Shown here one piece after another: positions 13,304 through 20,594 of a stretch of DNA of 30,563 nt. Under the pieces are notes generated by a model. The model ran no database searches. It saw only the letters and a program-made list of their open reading frames with translations, and was not told where the DNA came from. Origin of the DNA: Planctomycetota bacterium (GTDB lineage Bacteria > Planctomycetota > B15-G4); assembly GCA_003644265.1 (NCBI GenBank), contig QNBX01000037.1, positions 1-30,563 of the forward strand, written 5' to 3'. Position 1 is the stretch's first letter, and each line of letters starts with the position of its first letter. A program made the position numbers and the translations under genes.

Positions 13304-15685
13304 TCAGCTCTCGCCGTTGTCCGGTCGCGTCGACTCGCCGCGGTGCGTCAGGCACTGAAAGGGCTCGCCGTCCAGGCTCAGGCAGACCGCGTTGTCGACC
13401 ACCTTGAGGTCGAGCCGTTTGACCTCGCTGAAGCCGTCGGTCACCGCGGCGTCGCTCATGGTGCTGATGACCAGGCGCTCGAGGTTGCGCTCGACGTGGC
13501 GCGCGCCCAGCCGCGGGTCGTAGCCGGAGGTGGCGATCAGGCGCGGCACGTCCGGGCCGAACGTGACCGTCTTGCCGCGCAGCTTCCAGCGTTCCACCTC
13601 GGCGGCCAGCAGGTGCTCGGCGATGGTGGCGATGTCGCCCTCGTCGAGCACGCGGAAGGGCACGATCTCGTCGATGCGGTTGACGAACTCGCTGGGCAGC
13701 ACGCGCAGCAGGTGATCTTGCACCACGTCGCGCACGGGCTGTCCGTCGACGCCGTCCTCCTCGCTGTCGAGCTTGCCGCCGAAGCCGATGGGCGTGCCGC
13801 CGTGGATGGCGTACAGCTCGCGGCCGATGTTGCTGGTCATGATCAGCACGGTGTCGCTGAAGTCGACCAGGCGACCCTTGCTGTCGGTCAGGCGCCCGTC
13901 ATCGAACACCTGCAGGAATAGATTGAGAACACGCGGGTGGGCCTTCTCGATCTCGTCCAGCAGCACCACGCAGTGGCCCAGCTTGGTCACGGGGCCGGTG
14001 AGCGCGCCGTCCTCTCCGTAGCCCACGTAGCCGGGGGGCGCGCCGATGATGCGCGCCACCGAGTGGGGCTCCATGTACTCGCTCATGTCGAGCCGCACGA
14101 GGCGACTCTCGTCACCGTAGAGCGTGCGCGCCAGGGTGCGCGCCAGCTCGGTCTTGCCCACGCCCGACGGCCCCATGAACAGGAACACGCCGTCGGGGCG
14201 CTCGGGCTTGCGGTCGAGGTGCATCTTGGCCAGGCGCACGCGTCGCCCGACCACGCCGGCGGCCAGCTCCTGCCCCAGCACGCGCTCCGACAGGCGCTGC
14301 TCGATCTCGCGCAGCAGGACGCGGTCGTGATGACCGGGAGAGCGCTCATCCTGCGAGAGGCAGGCCTGCACGTGGGCGGCCTGGACCTTCTCGGCGTTCT
14401 CGGAGCGGGCCATGGCGCAGGCCTCGTCCAGCAGGCGGATGATGGACCCGGGCGGGGAGTAGTCGGGCGCCTCCTCTGCGGCGGAGGCCGCCACGGCCGC
14501 ATCCAGCGTCTCGTCCTCGATGGACATGTCGAAGTGCTGCTCGAGCCGCGGGCGGTAGACCACCGCGACTTCAGCCAGCTCGGCGCGCTCCAGCAGGGGC
14601 AGCTGCTTGACCGTGATCTGGGAGCCGTAGAACGAGTCGCTCGAGAAGGACTTGCCGTACTGGTTGGCCTCGACGGTGAGCAGCGCCCGGGTGTTGCCCT
14701 TGCTGATGTGCATCTTGATGGTGTCGATCACGTCGGACATGAGCGGGTAGCCCTGCTTGGCCACCAGCAGGTGCAGGTCGTCGACGACCAGTACGCCCTT
14801 CTCGTTCTGGCCGATGGCCACCAGGATCTGGTCGACCAGGTTGTGCAGGTCCTGGCCGCGGTGGCTCTGCGCCACCAGGTCCAGCAGCTTGAGCTTGTAG
14901 AAGGTGTAGCCGTCCAGCGCCGGCATGGCCCCGCGCAGGGCGGCGGACGCCAGCCCGCGCACAAAGGCCGTCTTGCCCGCGCCGGCGGCGCCCACCAGCA
15001 GCACCGCGGGTTGGTGAAAGCGCAGCAGGATGCGCGCGACCTGGTCGCACAGATCGCCGCGGCCCACGAGCGGCGGGTCGTCGGCCGCCTCGATGCCCAG
15101 ATTCTCGGTGAGCGGGATGTCGGGGGCGTCGGGGGCGCGGCGCGGCGCGGTCTGGTGGCTGTGATCGGGCCTGGCGTCGGGCTCGGGCTGCACGCTGGAC
15201 GCGCCTGCGTCGCTGGCCGAGAGCACGCGCTCCAGCGTCATGGTGTCGGGCGGGATCACGTCCGGTTCGCGCCCGCGCGAGTACTCCACGGCGCGCGCGA
15301 TGCGCGGCGACTCGCCCAGCATGACCTCGACCATCAGATCCTGGCAGCGTTCGCCGCCGTCGATGCGCTCGAGCACGTTGGCCAGGGCTGTGGTGATGTG
15401 CGGCCCCTCCTCGCCCTCCTTGCCCGCGTACTGGAACTGCTCGCGGTCGTCGAACAGGCTGTCGAGCAGGGCCTCGCGGAAGGCGGAGAGCCCCGGCACG
15501 TGCCGCGCCATCTCCTCCACGCCCGCTTCGGAGCCCACCACCATCAGGTGTTCGAGCGCCAGGATGTCGTGCCCAAGGCGCAGCGCCACGTCCTTGATCA
15601 GCTCGACGAGTTGCTGCACTTCGTCGCTGCGTCCGCGCCCCGTGAAGGTGGTCAGGGTCACGATGGGATCAGTCGGGTCAGGCAT
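13304..15685 (-). CDS. ClpA/ClpC-type double AAA+ ATPase with degenerate first AAA module
   Basis: This 793-residue Hsp100 unfoldase has a ClpN-like domain (about 10-150), a linker rich in Pro/Ala/Asp (165-200), AAA1 (about 205-440) and AAA2 (about 465-765). AAA2 is intact: Walker A GPSGVGKT (505-512), pore loop GYVGYGEDG (552-560), Walker B VVLLDEIEKAH (573-583), NRIDEI (669-674), and sensor-2 GYDPRLGAR (721-729). A PIGFGG loop (632-637) sits where ClpP-interacting IGF/IGL loops occur, so partnership with ClpP is plausible. AAA1 has Walker A GAAGAGKT (232-239) but a DD in place of DE (302-303). It has SHRG where the pore-loop KYRG is expected, and FYGS where the arginine-finger ERRF segment is expected. 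ATG 15685 overlaps the end of the YbjN-like gene. It is not ClpB (no long middle domain) nor an obvious ClpV. Confidence 0.88.
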   Translation of the reverse strand: MPDPTDPIVTLTTFTGRGRSDEVQQLVELIKDVALRLGHDILALEHLMVVGSEAGVEEMARHVPGLSAFREALLDSLFDDREQFQYAGKEGEEGPHITTALANVLERIDGGERCQDLMVEVMLGESPRIARAVEYSRGREPDVIPPDTMTLERVLSASDAGASSVQPEPDARPDHSHQTAPRRAPDAPDIPLTENLGIEAADDPPLVGRGDLCDQVARILLRFHQPAVLLVGAAGAGKTAFVRGLASAALRGAMPALDGYTFYKLKLLDLVAQSHRGQDLHNLVDQILVAIGQNEKGVLVVDDLHLLVAKQGYPLMSDVIDTIKMHISKGNTRALLTVEANQYGKSFSSDSFYGSQITVKQLPLLERAELAEVAVVYRPRLEQHFDMSIEDETLDAAVAASAAEEAPDYSPPGSIIRLLDEACAMARSENAEKVQAAHVQACLSQDERSPGHHDRVLLREIEQRLSERVLGQELAAGVVGRRVRLAKMHLDRKPERPDGVFLFMGPSGVGKTELARTLARTLYGDESRLVRLDMSEYMEPHSVARIIGAPPGYVGYGEDGALTGPVTKLGHCVVLLDEIEKAHPRVLNLFLQVFDDGRLTDSKGRLVDFSDTVLIMTSNIGRELYAIHGGTPIGFGGKLDSEEDGVDGQPVRDVVQDHLLRVLPSEFVNRIDEIVPFRVLDEGDIATIAEHLLAAEVERWKLRGKTVTFGPDVPRLIATSGYDPRLGARHVERNLERLVISTMSDAAVTDGFSEVKRLDLKVVDNAVCLSLDGEPFQCLTHRGESTRPDNGES

Positions 15686-16124
15686 GCTCGCTCCAACGGC
15701 GACCGCCGAATTCCGCCAGCAGGGCGTCATCGACGTGGTCGGCGTGATGTGCGACCGACGCCAGAGCGGCGCGGAAGCCGCGCTTCTCCACCGATTCGCC
15801 GAGCAGGTTGTGCTCGAGGAACACGGTCCGGTCGCGCAGATAGTACTTTCCGAAGATGGTCGTGTTGTTCAACTGACCCAGGCGTTCGTACAGGCCGGGG
15901 CTGGCGTCGACCTCCACCACGACCGGGGCGATCAGGCGCAACAGCGTGCGGCCGTCGGTCCATTGCAGGGGGTGCACCATGACGCGGGTCGAGTGGTACG
16001 GCACCTCGTAGCGGTCTCCCACGTGCTCGAAATCGCGCACCGCCAGGCTCAGCAGGCGCTCCGTCTTCTCGCGCAGGGTCACGAGCTCTCGACTGGGCTG
16101 GTCAGCGTCCAGGGTCGACTCCAT
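15678..16124 (-). CDS. YbjN / type III secretion chaperone-like protein coupled to the Clp ATPase
   Basis: This 148-residue protein has the layout of the YbjN/CesT-like alpha-beta fold used by small acidic chaperones. A helix (residues 11-32) leads to strands RTLLRLIAPVVVEVD (59-73), then LGQLNNTTIFGKYYLRDRTV (82-101) with the typical LNxxxxxGKF-like turn, and a helix 117-138. It has no catalytic motif. The last 8 nt overlap the start of the Clp ATPase gene, so the two are made together; a substrate-adaptor or chaperone role for the unfoldase is inferred. ATG 16124 is preferred; ATG 16139 lies within a TAGAAT box and would add 5 residues. No clear ribosome site precedes either start. Confidence 0.7.
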   Translation of the reverse strand: MESTLDADQPSRELVTLREKTERLLSLAVRDFEHVGDRYEVPYHSTRVMVHPLQWTDGRTLLRLIAPVVVEVDASPGLYERLGQLNNTTIFGKYYLRDRTVFLEHNLLGESVEKRGFRAALASVAHHADHVDDALLAEFGGRRWSEHA

Positions 16125-16137
16125 CGGTGGGCCGCGC

Positions 16138-16143
16138 ATTCTA
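16138..16143 (-). promoter_or_regulatory. Candidate -10 box of the YbjN-like/Clp operon
   Basis: The minus strand reads TAGAAT here and its final AT is the start of an ATG (16139). If this is the -10, transcription would begin near 16131 and the usable ATG is 16124, giving a nearly leaderless mRNA. The 188-nt gap 16140-16327 otherwise holds only an interrupted GC hairpin near 16166-16185 (GAGGGGCCCC / GGGGCCTC) that may terminate the upstream DUF362 transcript. Confidence 0.3.
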
Positions 16144-16327
16144 GCCCGGAGCCCGCATTGGCTGCTGAGGGGCCCCACGGGGCCTCTTGTCCCAGGGCAG
16201 GGGCGCCGGCCTGGGCGGGTGTGGCTGCGCACCACCGGTCCGTTGCCTGGGCTCGGCCGATGCGGCGCTGCCGCTGGCGCTGGCCAGGGCCTGCAGATGG
16301 TCCAGCGGGTACGCCCGATGAGCGCGC

Positions 16328-17419
16328 TCAGGGTCCGCCGGTGGTCCGGTAGCGCTGGCGCAGCCGGCCCCAGGGCGTCTTGGCGAAGCGCGCGATGCGA
16401 GCGCGTCCCACGGTCGGGTACCAGAGCCAGTCGTGGTAGATGTTGCTGGCCAGAGGCGCCCAGAAGAACAGCGGCGAGTGCAGGGCCAGGTGCTCGAGGA
16501 AGCGCAGCGGCCCCTTGCGCAGCCACTGGTCGCCCAGGATCACCAGGCTGCGGCGCGCGGCAAAGGGGCTGACGGGTCGATCGAGGGCGTCGCCCACCAG
16601 CTCGATGGCGTCCAGGTCGGCGCAGCCCAGGCCGCGCTCGTGGGCCATGGCCAGGTACGGCACCGAGAGCGGGTCGATGCCCATCAGCGCAGCGCCCACC
16701 GCGTCCACGGCCACGGGGTCGGCCCCCGCCAGCAGCCGGTTGCGCTCGCGCGGGACCATGGTGCGCGGACCGGCGCCGTCGCCCGCCACCGAGCCGTCCA
16801 CCAGCGCGAACTGCGCCGGGTGCAGCGCGCGCTGCATGATCACCAGCTCGACCAGCACCTCGTGGATGTGCTTGTGACAGTAGTGGCGCTCCTCGCGCAG
16901 CAGGCCGCCGAAGGCGTTCTTCACGGCGCCGGTGGTGATCGTGTGCCCGTGGGTCTTGAGCGTGGGCAGGTGCAGCACCTGCCGGCCCGCGAACATCGTG
17001 GGCACGACGATGCCCTTGGGGAAGATGCGCGGCAGCACCTTCAGCTCGTCGCCGAAGTCGTGCGCGCTCCACTCCACCTCGGTCAGCGGCAGAAACGTCA
17101 GCCCGTGGCGGGCGATGACCGGCTCCCAGAGGTTCAGCCGGCTGCCCTTGCGCGGCTCGGTGACCACCGTGGCGTTCTCGATGGGCAGGATGCGCTCGGG
17201 CGCGTGTCCCGCCGCGCGCAGGGCCGTCACCACGCCGTCCAGCTGCCAGGGCCAGCTCGAGCAGGCCGGGAAGAAACGTGTCCACGACAGGTTCAGCTTG
17301 ATCAGCGTGTCGAGCGCCGGGTCCAGGTGCTCGTGGGCGCCCGCCAGGTCCATGACGCGGGCCGTGTCCTGCAGCACCGTCTCAGGTCGCGTGGCGAGGA
17401 TAGCGACCCGAGAGGTCAC
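16328..17419 (-). CDS. DUF362 domain-containing protein
   Basis: This 363-residue protein carries the DUF362 core: IKLNLSW (40-46), ILPIENATVV (77-86), HLPTLKTHGHTITTGAVKNA (150-169) followed by FGGL, and the segment QFALVDGSVAGDGAGPR with DPVAVDAVGAALMGIDP. DUF362 proteins are of uncertain function; many are linked to iron-sulfur or redox proteins. The C-terminal ferredoxin domain seen in some members is absent here. The start is GTG 17419, forming a 4-nt GTGA overlap with the stop of the solute-binding protein gene, so it is the third gene of a tightly coupled operon. The carboxyl third has aromatic stretches (FLEHLALHSPLFFWAPLASN) that could be a membrane-associated helix, which is inference. 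Confidence 0.85.
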   Translation of the reverse strand: MTSRVAILATRPETVLQDTARVMDLAGAHEHLDPALDTLIKLNLSWTRFFPACSSWPWQLDGVVTALRAAGHAPERILPIENATVVTEPRKGSRLNLWEPVIARHGLTFLPLTEVEWSAHDFGDELKVLPRIFPKGIVVPTMFAGRQVLHLPTLKTHGHTITTGAVKNAFGGLLREERHYCHKHIHEVLVELVIMQRALHPAQFALVDGSVAGDGAGPRTMVPRERNRLLAGADPVAVDAVGAALMGIDPLSVPYLAMAHERGLGCADLDAIELVGDALDRPVSPFAARRSLVILGDQWLRKGPLRFLEHLALHSPLFFWAPLASNIYHDWLWYPTVGRARIARFAKTPWGRLRQRYRTTGGP

Positions 17420-18528
17420 TGCTGGAACCAGGCCTCGAGCTGTTCGACCGCCTGGGCGTAGCGCCGGCCCACGGCCACCCAGTCCACCTGCGCGACGTGG
17501 TAGCGCGAGAGGTCGAGCACGTGGTCGGGCCGGGCCACCTCGGGCCGCACCGGGATCTGCGCCGACTCGCCCGCCGCCAGCATGGCCTCCACCTCGTGCG
17601 AGAGCAGGAAATCGATCAGCCGCCGGGCCGCCTCGGGGTGGCGTGCGCCCGCCACCAGCGAGACCGTGTTGGGGATCACGATCAGGCCCAGCTGGCCCTC
17701 GCCCTGATCGGGCACGACCTGCGCCACGGGGAAGCCCTGCACCAGCGCCGCGCGCAGGTCGTCGGTGTCGGTGAAGCCGAAGTCGAGCTGGCCGTCGCGC
17801 ACCAGCCGCATGAGGTGCGCGTTGCCGGGGCCGAAGCGCACCAGGTTGGTGCGCATGGCTTGCAGGCGCTCAAAGGTGGCGTCGAGGCCGTAGGTCTCGA
17901 TCCAGACCGCGCCGTGGGCCGCGGTGGTGCCGGTGACGGGGCGCGCCATGCCCATGCGTCCGGCCAGCGCCGGGTCGAGGAAGGCCGCGCTGTCGACGGG
18001 GTACGCGTCGGGATCGGGGAACGCGTCGGTGTTCACGATCAGCACGCGCCCGCGCGCGGCGATGCCGGTCCAGAAGCGCCCGGGATCGCGGTAGGCCTCG
18101 GGGATGTCGACGGCCGACGGCGAGTCGTAGGGCGCCAGCAGCCCCGCGTCCGCCAGCAGCACGGTCTGCACGACCTCGTTGTTCCAGAAGACGTCGCAGC
18201 GCGGGTTGTTGCGCTCTTCCTGCAGGCGCCGCCGGTGGCCCACCGACTTGTTGGCCTCGATGTCGGTCTGGAAGTCGACCTTGAGCCCGGTGGCCTGCTC
18301 GAAGGCGCGCACGATCGGCTCGGAGTGGCTGCGATCCACGGCGCAGTAGAGCACCACGTCGGCCCGTTCGCCCAGGCATGACAGGGCCAGCAGCGGCAGC
18401 AGCAGCCCGAGCAGGGTCAGCGCACGCGGCGCCCGATCCGAGCGGAAGGCCGGATGAGCAGCGCGCTGGGCTGGGCGGCCCTGCCGCGGCATCGTCGCGT
18501 CCGCATCGGGTAGACAAGGGCTGGGCAT
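17416..18528 (-). CDS. Iron(III)-type ABC transporter substrate-binding protein, orphan
   Basis: This 370-residue protein resembles the Fe3+/phosphonate-type family 1 periplasmic binding proteins: VVLYCAVDRSHSEPIVRAFE (58-77), ATGLKVDFQTDIEANKSV, CDVFWNNEV, and the GTTAAHGAVW and SHEVEAML segments. An exported form is indicated by a hydrophobic stretch (residues about 36-50) ending in LALSC. Cys51 might be lipidated, but the lipobox is imperfect (A-L-S-C). ATG 18528 is chosen because GGAGAG lies 5 nt upstream; ATG 18552 overlaps the DUF389 stop and would add 8 residues. No permease or ATPase gene accompanies it. It sits between DUF389 and DUF362 genes with overlaps on both sides of the set. 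Iron as ligand is inferred from family only. Confidence 0.85.
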   Translation of the reverse strand: MPSPCLPDADATMPRQGRPAQRAAHPAFRSDRAPRALTLLGLLLPLLALSCLGERADVVLYCAVDRSHSEPIVRAFEQATGLKVDFQTDIEANKSVGHRRRLQEERNNPRCDVFWNNEVVQTVLLADAGLLAPYDSPSAVDIPEAYRDPGRFWTGIAARGRVLIVNTDAFPDPDAYPVDSAAFLDPALAGRMGMARPVTGTTAAHGAVWIETYGLDATFERLQAMRTNLVRFGPGNAHLMRLVRDGQLDFGFTDTDDLRAALVQGFPVAQVVPDQGEGQLGLIVIPNTVSLVAGARHPEAARRLIDFLLSHEVEAMLAAGESAQIPVRPEVARPDHVLDLSRYHVAQVDWVAVGRRYAQAVEQLEAWFQQ

Positions 18529-18544
18529 GGTCGCTCTCCGGGGT

Positions 18545-20515
18545 TCAGCCATCGCCAGTGGCTGTGGGTTGAGACGCGCCCACGGCCCAGTGCGAACGCA
18601 AGTAGACGTCGGTGGGCCCGGGCATGTGCTGCTGCACGAGGACGCGCAGCTCCTCGGCCATTGCGGGAGGCGGGTTGTTTGCGCCGCCGATGCGGATCTT
18701 GAGCTCGGGCGGGTCGACCGCCTTGTCGAGCACCAACTCGATCAGGCGCCACTCGGGCGCGAGGCGAGCGCGCAGCTCTTCGATCAGCGGCGCGGGCACG
18801 GGGTCCGGGGCCTGGTACTTCGGGCGCCCCAGGCCCAGGAAGACGCCCAGCGCCAGGCTGGCCAACAGCGTGGTCCAACCGGCCGCGCGCGTGGCTCGGG
18901 TGCCCTCCTTGCTGCTGCGGATGCCGACGGTCCAGAGCGCCATGGCCGACGCCGCCACGATGGCGACCATGTTGACCAGGAACAGCAGCATGGAGCCGCG
19001 CGCGAGGTCGTGATCCCACAGGGCCAGGGCCAGGCCCGAGGTGGCGATGGGGGGCAGCAGCGCGGCGGCGATGGCCACGCCCGGCAAGGCCGCCAAAAGG
19101 TTCGGCCGCGAGCTGCTGTAGGCCGCGGCCAGGCCCGAGACGTAGGCCACGAACAGATCCAGCAGGCTGGGCCAGTTGCGTTTGAGCATCTCGGGCGTGG
19201 GTTCGTAGAAGCCGGGCAGGACCAGGCCCAGGATCAGCGCCAACACGAACGACACGGCGATCCCGAGGAAGACCGAGCGCACGGACACCTTCACCAGGCG
19301 CGGGTTGCCCTGGGCCATGGCCAGGCCCATGCCCAGCATGGGGGTCATGAGCGGCGCGACCAGCATGGCGCCGATGATCACGGCGGAGGAGTCCTGGATC
19401 AGGCCTACGGCGGCGATCACCGTGGCCAGGCACATGAGGGACGAGAAGTCGAAGTCCCACATGGAGTTGGACTGCACACGCTCGACCAGCTCGAGGCGCG
19501 CCTCACGCTCGATCTGCGGCACGCTGCGCTGGAGCACGTCCTCGATCACGCGGCGCCAGTGGCTGACGAACGGGAGGGCCGCGCGCACGATCACCACTGT
19601 GCTGGCTTCGTCAGAGCGCAGCAGCCTCTCGCTGGTGGATCCGGTGAGCTGGCGGCTGAACGCGCGCGCCACGGAGGCGCCCATGATCACGGCGCGGGCT
19701 CCCTGCCTGTGGCGCTCCTTGCTCAGCGAGCCGGGCAGGTCATCGGAGACGAGGACCTGTTTGCGGGCGCCCGGGTAGCGCTCCCCGAGGGCCTTGGTAC
19801 CGAGGCGGTTCAGGATGCGCTGGCCCACCGAGGCGGAGACGTTGCCCAGGTTGGGCTCGACGTAGAGCAGGCTCAGGGCGGCGCCCTTGCCGCTCTCGGC
19901 CTCCTCGGCGTCCTGGGAGCCCTCGGCGTCGGACAGGTCGGCGCCGAGGCGCATGGCGAAGCGCGCGTGCATGCCCTGCCCGACGGGCACCAGCAGTGGC
20001 CCTTCTTCGGGATCTTCGCGCCCCAGGCGCACCGCCACCAGCTCGCAGCGGATGGCGGAGAGCAGCGTGCGCCAGCGGGCACGCTGGTCGCCCTTGGGGG
20101 GTTGGCCCGGGGCCAGCACCACGCACATCAGCTTGTGTTCCTCCGCCGCGAGCTGCTTGCGCACGGTGTCCAGGAACGTCGCAGGGGCGATCGCCGTCAG
20201 CTTCACCTGAACGCGTTCGTCCTCGTCCTCCTCCTCTTTCTCTTTGTCGTCCGGCGGCGCGTCGGGGTCATGGCTCTTGGGCAGCTCGCCCGACTGCGCG
20301 ACCCAGCCGTCGGGGCCCCATTGCGCGTCGCAGGCTGCGGCTACGCTGGCGGGCAGGCCCTCTGCGCGCTCGGCCAGCTCATCGGTCTGATCGCCATGAC
20401 CCTCGGCGATCGGCAGCATGATGTGCGCGCGCTTCGACTTGAGCGAGGTGAACGCCAAGGGCCAGCGCAACATGCGCGCGACGTCATCGGTCGAGTTGAT
20501 CCAGATCAGCGCCAA
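18545..20515 (-). CDS. DUF389 membrane protein with N-terminal stress-protein-like domains
   Basis: The product is 656 residues. Residues 355-565 are a DUF389 (TIGR00341-type) membrane domain with about six helices and the signature SSAVIIGAMLVAPLMTPMLG (376-395), plus ALLPPIATSG (485-494). The N-terminal 310 residues look like two universal-stress-protein-like alpha/beta units (strands ALIWIN, HIMLPIA, MCVVLAPG, AVIMGASVA), joined by an acidic linker of Asp/Glu/Lys around 85-101. The TTG at 20515 is the only start that keeps the first strand; it follows GAGAG, and an in-frame stop lies just upstream. An ATG at 20473 would truncate that strand. DUF389 function is unknown; a transport or stress role is often suggested. 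It leads the operon with the solute-binding protein and DUF362 genes. Confidence 0.85.
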   Translation of the reverse strand: MALIWINSTDDVARMLRWPLAFTSLKSKRAHIMLPIAEGHGDQTDELAERAEGLPASVAAACDAQWGPDGWVAQSGELPKSHDPDAPPDDKEKEEEDEDERVQVKLTAIAPATFLDTVRKQLAAEEHKLMCVVLAPGQPPKGDQRARWRTLLSAIRCELVAVRLGREDPEEGPLLVPVGQGMHARFAMRLGADLSDAEGSQDAEEAESGKGAALSLLYVEPNLGNVSASVGQRILNRLGTKALGERYPGARKQVLVSDDLPGSLSKERHRQGARAVIMGASVARAFSRQLTGSTSERLLRSDEASTVVIVRAALPFVSHWRRVIEDVLQRSVPQIEREARLELVERVQSNSMWDFDFSSLMCLATVIAAVGLIQDSSAVIIGAMLVAPLMTPMLGMGLAMAQGNPRLVKVSVRSVFLGIAVSFVLALILGLVLPGFYEPTPEMLKRNWPSLLDLFVAYVSGLAAAYSSSRPNLLAALPGVAIAAALLPPIATSGLALALWDHDLARGSMLLFLVNMVAIVAASAMALWTVGIRSSKEGTRATRAAGWTTLLASLALGVFLGLGRPKYQAPDPVPAPLIEELRARLAPEWRLIELVLDKAVDPPELKIRIGGANNPPPAMAEELRVLVQQHMPGPTDVYLRSHWAVGASQPTATGDG

Positions 20516-20594
20516 GGGCCGCTCTCACCACGTGAGCACGGATGATTCCCTGCCGGGCCCCGGCTCGCAAGGGTCTAGCTATCGTGCTTCCGGT

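Noticed and set aside
13937..15982. A 681-codon open frame on the plus strand opposite the Clp ATPase
   Set aside because: It is rich in His, Arg, Gln and Gly with no family motif, and lies antisense to a gene with complete AAA+ motifs. This is a GC-rich shadow frame.
15678..17285. A 535-codon minus-strand frame reading into the YbjN-like gene
   Set aside because: Only the last ~150 codons resemble a protein family. The upstream part is an Ala/Arg/Gly-rich shadow of the DUF362 gene in another frame.
16433..17461. A 342-codon plus-strand frame opposite the DUF362 gene
   Set aside because: Glu/Gln/Arg/His-rich composition and no motif; the opposite strand encodes the DUF362 signature.
20516..20594. 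GCCGGGCCCCGGC palindrome between the radical SAM gene and the DUF389 gene as a terminator
   Set aside because: The two arms are separated by a single base, so it cannot form a hairpin with a proper loop.
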